Assembly (NCBI RefSeq): GCF_000797445.1
Contig: NZ_JSWF01000014.1
Span: 124,001 to 188,000 of the forward strand
Origin: Lacinutrix jangbogonensis
GTDB taxonomy: Bacteria; Bacteroidota; Bacteroidia; Flavobacteriales; Flavobacteriaceae
Direction: 5' to 3'
DNA: 64,000 nucleotides
The first letter of the stretch is position 1. Each line of letters starts with the position of its first letter. This document shows positions 59,342-64,000 of this stretch, piece after piece. The notes beneath the pieces were generated by a model, which saw only the letters and a program-made list of their open reading frames with translations, ran no database searches and was not told where the DNA came from. Position numbers and translations under genes: made by a program.

Positions 59342-60796
59342 ATGAAGAAAGCTACCTCAATAGTTCTATTACTGTTATTTACAGTAGGGATGTATGCCCA
59401 AACGCCAGAAGGCTTCAATTATCAGGCAGTAGCTAAAGATGCTGCTGGTGATATAATGGTAAGCACTACCATTGGTGTACAAATTCAATTACGCGAAACA
59501 ACTATTGCAGGTGCTGTTATTTATACCGAAACACATAGTCCTACAACAAATGCTAATGGTGTTTTTAATCTAATTGTAGGTCAAGGCACAAGCGCTGATA
59601 CTTTTAATACGATAGATTGGGCAAACGATTTACATTTCCTAGAAATTAGTATTGACCTCGCAAATGGTAGTACTTATGTAAGCGTAGGAACAACACAATT
59701 TATGAGTGTGCCTTATGCCTTACATGCCAAAACAGCAACAGCTGTTTTGGGAAATAGCGGTACGACTCATTTTTTACCTAAATCTATAGATGGCACTGCT
59801 TTAGGTGATTCTCAACTATTTGATGATGGTACTAATGTGGGTATTGGTACAGAATCCCCATTAAAAGCGCTACACATTCAGCGTGGTGGCACATCTTTAT
59901 TGACGTCATCATTTGGAGATGGTATGATCTTTTCAACCAACAGCAATTCAGGGGCAAGGATTTTTCTGGAAAATTTAACGGGTTCAAGTGCTCAAAAAAC
60001 GATGGTACTTGTTAATGAAAATGTAAGCGGTGAGGGTACCACCTATTTTGGATCTCTTTCTGATGATGGAGGTGCTTTTATAAACGGTTCTATTTTGTCA
60101 ATGAATCATTCTAGCGGAAATGTAGGTATCGGTCTTCATGCCCCTACAGCGAAACTAGATGTTGCCGGAGATATAAAAATAGCAGATGGCACGCAGGGAG
60201 CTGGAAAGATACTCACCTCAGATGCAGATGGTCTTGCTTCCTGGGACGATAGTGTAATAAACCTAATAACAGATTTACAATCTCAAATAACACTATTAGA
60301 ATCTCAAACTTCGGCAAGAGTAGGCGACTTAAGAGCAGGTGGAGTTGTGTTTTGGGTAGACCCAGCAGATAACCGTCACGGTTTGGTTTGTGCTTTTTCA
60401 GATTACCCCAGTACTAGAGAATGGGGTTGTTTTGGTACAGATTTACCAAACGTACCAAATGTGACTTCCTTTCCTTCTGGCCTCGGTGCAGAAATAGGAG
60501 ATGGTCTAAGTAATACAAATAATATACTAAATGATTGCCCTACAGCCCCTGCTGCTTTAGCTGCTCGCTCTTACGGATCTGAATGGTTTTTACCAAGTGC
60601 TAAGGAGTTAAACGAAATGTATGATAATAAAGCAACTTTAGAGGCTGTCGCTGGGTTTACTCCATTTAATGTTTTCTACTGGAGTTCTACGGAGTACCTT
60701 AACAATGCCGCGTGGATTCAGTATTTCAACAATGGTGTTCAGAACGGCTCCAATAAGTTCAACGCACTCTATGTGCGTGCGGTTCGGGCTTTTTAG
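59342..60796 (+). CDS. Secreted fibre-like protein with C-terminal DUF1566 domain
   Basis: A 484-residue protein with a signal peptide (1-19, ending in YAQ). The N-terminal domain (FNYQAVAKDAAGDIMVSTTIGVQIQLRE ... ETHSPTTNANGVFNLIVGQG ... SVPYALHAKTA) is shared with the proteins at 15302 and 17116. A short shaft (NVGIGTESPLKALHIQ, NVGIGLHAPTAKLDVAGDIKIADG) follows, then a coil (VINLITDLQSQITLLESQ) and a DUF1566 domain (GGVVFWVDPADNRHGLVCAFSDY ... SEWFLPSAKELNEMYDNK ... FYWSSTEYLNNAAWIQYFNNGVQ). DUF1566 resembles lectin-like folds. It is probably a surface fibre with a binding tip. Confidence 0.8.
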   Translation: MKKATSIVLLLLFTVGMYAQTPEGFNYQAVAKDAAGDIMVSTTIGVQIQLRETTIAGAVIYTETHSPTTNANGVFNLIVGQGTSADTFNTIDWANDLHFLEISIDLANGSTYVSVGTTQFMSVPYALHAKTATAVLGNSGTTHFLPKSIDGTALGDSQLFDDGTNVGIGTESPLKALHIQRGGTSLLTSSFGDGMIFSTNSNSGARIFLENLTGSSAQKTMVLVNENVSGEGTTYFGSLSDDGGAFINGSILSMNHSSGNVGIGLHAPTAKLDVAGDIKIADGTQGAGKILTSDADGLASWDDSVINLITDLQSQITLLESQTSARVGDLRAGGVVFWVDPADNRHGLVCAFSDYPSTREWGCFGTDLPNVPNVTSFPSGLGAEIGDGLSNTNNILNDCPTAPAALAARSYGSEWFLPSAKELNEMYDNKATLEAVAGFTPFNVFYWSSTEYLNNAAWIQYFNNGVQNGSNKFNALYVRAVRAF

Positions 60797-60950
60797 TTAT
60801 TTATCAATTTAAATAAAAGTCGCGTAAGCGACCGGTTTAAAAAAATAAAAAAACTAATCGTATCGTAACAGTTACTATTGGTTTTTTTTGGTTTACATAA
60901 AGAATGATGCTAGATTTTCTTAGTATGGAATAATTAATGGTAATGTTTCA

Positions 60951-61027
60951 TTGATAAAAAATTGTTTTAATGTTTTTTATCAGATGTTAAACGAAGTTAG
61001 CTGATTTTTTTTACAAAGTCAAGTCTA
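60951..61027 (+). repeat. Dispersed intergenic repeat, copy C
   Basis: TTGATAAAAAATTGTTTTAA, then TTTTTTATCAGATGTTAAACGAAGTTAGC, matches copy A (12918) at 21 of 22 bases in the first part and most of the next 31. The spacing GTTTTAAT to GAAGTTA is 29 nt in both. Confidence 0.65.
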
Positions 61028-61111
61028 ATACAATTCCTATAACATAAAATACCAACCCTAAATTCATCTAAAAATAAACTTATAAATCTCTAAGGTTTCA
61101 ACTAAAAATTG

Positions 61112-61119
61112 TAAATTTG
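61112..61119 (+). promoter_or_regulatory. pyrG -7 promoter element
   Basis: TAAATTTG is an exact TAnnTTTG match, 20 nt before the pyrG ATG. Confidence 0.6.
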
Positions 61120-61130
61120 CTCGCGTTTAA

Positions 61131-62756
<1,626 letters not shown>

Positions 62757-62822
62757 GGTGTCAGTTTGGCATAAAATAAATAACGGATTACTTTTTGAAG
62801 AGTAAGTGTTGAAAGTATAAAG

Positions 62823-62852
62823 CCTGTTTGTTTTTTAACATACAGGTTTTTT
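62823..62852 (+). terminator. Terminator after pyrG
   Basis: CCTGTTTGT pairs with ACATACAGG (one mismatch) around a 6-nt loop and is followed by a run of six T. It lies 66 nt after the pyrG stop. Confidence 0.7.
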
Positions 62853-62879
62853 GAAATAACTAACTAGATTACCGCTGGA

Positions 62880-62902
62880 GTTTATCTTGAGCAAAGTCGA
62901 AA
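62880..62902 (+). repeat. REP-type intergenic repeat next to the yidC start
   Basis: GTTTATCTTGAGCAAAGTCGAAAG matches the copy at 50477-50499 at 19 of 23 positions. It ends 12 nt before the yidC ATG. Confidence 0.5.
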
Positions 62903-62914
62903 GACGGAAATAAT

Positions 62915-64000
62915 ATGGAAGAAAAGAAATTAGACGTAAAATCGATAATAGGTTTTGTACTTATATTTGGAATTTTATTATTCATGATGTGGAGTAACCA
63001 ACCAACTCCAGAAGAAAAAGCAGCAGAAGAAAAAGTAAAACAAGAACAAGTTGAAGCTGAAAAAGCTAAAGTTGAAGCTCAAGAAGATGTAAAAACTGTT
63101 GCTGTAGAAGACTTCTCTAATGTACAACCTGGAGATTCGTTACAACAATTGGCAGCTCAAAATAAATTAGGTGCTTTTGCTTATGCAGCTGGTTTGGCTT
63201 CTCAGGATGTAACTGTAGATAATGGAGTGCTTCACTTAATATTCTCAAAAAAAGGAGGCCATTTATCTGAAGTTAAGCTTAGCAAATTCGTCGATTTCGA
63301 TTCTATTCCTATTTACTTAGTAAAAGAAAACAATGCGAGTTTTAATATCAATTTCGGAACAACTGATAGTCGAATATTAAACACCAAAAATTTACCGTTT
63401 CAATCTCTAGTAACTAAAAACGGAGAAAACACTTTAGTTTCTATGAAATTGAAAGTGTCGGAAACTAAGTTCTTAGAGTATTTGTATGTAATCAAACCTA
63501 ACGATTACATGATAGATTTTACTATTAAATCTCAAGGTTTAAACACTGTAATCAATGGCTCTCAAGATATTAAATTAGACTGGTATCAAACCAGTAAGCG
63601 TCATGACGAAAGTATAAGTTACGAGAACCGTTACACGCGTTTAACGTATCAACATGATGATGGTTCTGTAGACAAACTATCTCAAGCTGGTGAAGATGAA
63701 GAAACCGTTGAAGATTTAGATTGGTTATCGTTTAGACAGCACTTTTTCAGTACTATTTTAGTTTCAGATACGCCATTAAAATCGGTAACATTAACATCTA
63801 AAGATTTAGTAGAAGACGAGAAAATAGATACTTTATTCACAAAAAGGTTTGGAGCAAAAACCATTCTAGCTTTAACCGGAAATGAGTTAAACCAAAATTT
63901 CGGGTTGTTTTATGGCCCAACAGAAAGTAAAACGTTAAGTAGCTACGAAAAAAATCTAGAAGAAAGTATTCCATTTGGTTGGGGACTTTTTGGTTGGATT
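62915..64000 (+). CDS. yidC: Membrane protein insertase YidC (5' part, runs off the window)
   Basis: The frame is open from the ATG at 62915 to the last base (362 codons), so only the N-terminal part is present. It begins MEEKKLDVKSIIGFVLIFGILLFMMWSNQPTPEEK, the first YidC helix followed by a charged coil. The large periplasmic domain of Gram-negative YidC follows (LKVSETKFLEYLYVIKPNDYMIDFTIKSQGLN, SISYENRYTRLTYQHDDGSVDKLS, DLDWLSFRQHFFSTILVSD), up to SIPFGWGLFGWI, which leads into the conserved insertase core. It inserts inner-membrane proteins alone or with SecYEG. Placement directly after pyrG is the usual Flavobacteriia order. Confidence 0.93.
   Translation, partial: MEEKKLDVKSIIGFVLIFGILLFMMWSNQPTPEEKAAEEKVKQEQVEAEKAKVEAQEDVKTVAVEDFSNVQPGDSLQQLAAQNKLGAFAYAAGLASQDVTVDNGVLHLIFSKKGGHLSEVKLSKFVDFDSIPIYLVKENNASFNINFGTTDSRILNTKNLPFQSLVTKNGENTLVSMKLKVSETKFLEYLYVIKPNDYMIDFTIKSQGLNTVINGSQDIKLDWYQTSKRHDESISYENRYTRLTYQHDDGSVDKLSQAGEDEETVEDLDWLSFRQHFFSTILVSDTPLKSVTLTSKDLVEDEKIDTLFTKRFGAKTILALTGNELNQNFGLFYGPTESKTLSSYEKNLEESIPFGWGLFGWI

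Overview
The window reads as chromosomal DNA of a marine-type member of the Flavobacteriaceae (Bacteroidota). It is AT-rich. Genes follow the Bacteroidota promoter form TAnnTTTG rather than the sigma70 form. Several secreted proteins end in type A C-terminal sorting domains of the type IX secretion system (T9SS). The gene neighbourhoods (rsfS-ftsH-LUD-cdsA-psd, coaD-ddl / PASTA-rluD, pyrE / NUDIX, guaA-LysM-DUF922-DUF3820 ... pyrG-yidC) are ones I associate with that family. No rRNA, tRNA, CRISPR array, transposase or integrase gene was seen.

Layout. 1-4.9 kb: rimO, a CxxC redoxin, ctlX-like amidinohydrolase and argS. 5.0-12.9 kb: on the minus strand, a 14-domain Ig-like T9SS surface protein, a LuxR/NarL response regulator and a TPR sensor kinase, with an operator-like palindrome between regulator and adhesin. 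12.9-14.6 kb: a decayed accessory stretch (gene fragment, frameshifted lipoprotein, SRPBCC protein) with three copies of a dispersed repeat. 14.8-18.9 kb: a small T9SS protein followed by two long tail-fibre-like secreted proteins. 19-26 kb: SprT-like protein, manC, DUF389 membrane protein, mlaF-mlaE and a PafA-type phosphatase. 25.9-31.2 kb: a minus-strand lipid and proteostasis run (rsfS, ftsH, LUD, cdsA, psd, acyl-CoA-binding protein, SdpI-like). 31.3-45.7 kb: birA, pyrE, NUDIX, M14 peptidase, SulP, coaD, ddl, PASTA, rluD, yaaA, a TPR protein, a uracil-DNA-glycosylase-like protein, a CarboxypepD_reg-like protein and an esterase lipoprotein. 45.8-53.5 kb: bshC, a PLP decarboxylase, guaA, a LysM/periplasmic-binding fusion, DUF922 and DUF3820. 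53.5-61.1 kb: an accessory insert (T9SS SGNH hydrolase, an unrecognised 602-residue protein, small hypotheticals, a Sel1 protein, a DUF1566 surface protein). 61.1-64.0 kb: pyrG and the 5' part of yidC, which runs off the edge.

The most interesting structure lies outside ordinary genes. (1) REP-like hairpins sit within about 15 nt of the start codons of manC, ddl and yaaA. The ATG built into the element either extends the protein (manC) or opens a 5-6 codon mini-ORF whose stop codon overlaps the true start (ddl, yaaA). (2) The 3' end of the DUF3820 gene is repeated twice more downstream, bounding two accessory modules like att sites. (3) Nine perfect GATTACT heptamers sit between ddl and coaD. 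(4) Two lipoprotein genes are broken by one-base losses in A tracts just after the signal peptide. (5) guaA, pyrE and the sprT-like gene have promoter boxes 3-5 nt from the start codon and are probably leaderless. (6) A sensor kinase, response regulator, palindrome and giant adhesin form a likely dedicated regulatory unit. (7) The 602-residue protein looks like an undescribed cysteine-rich, FMN-type TIM-barrel enzyme.
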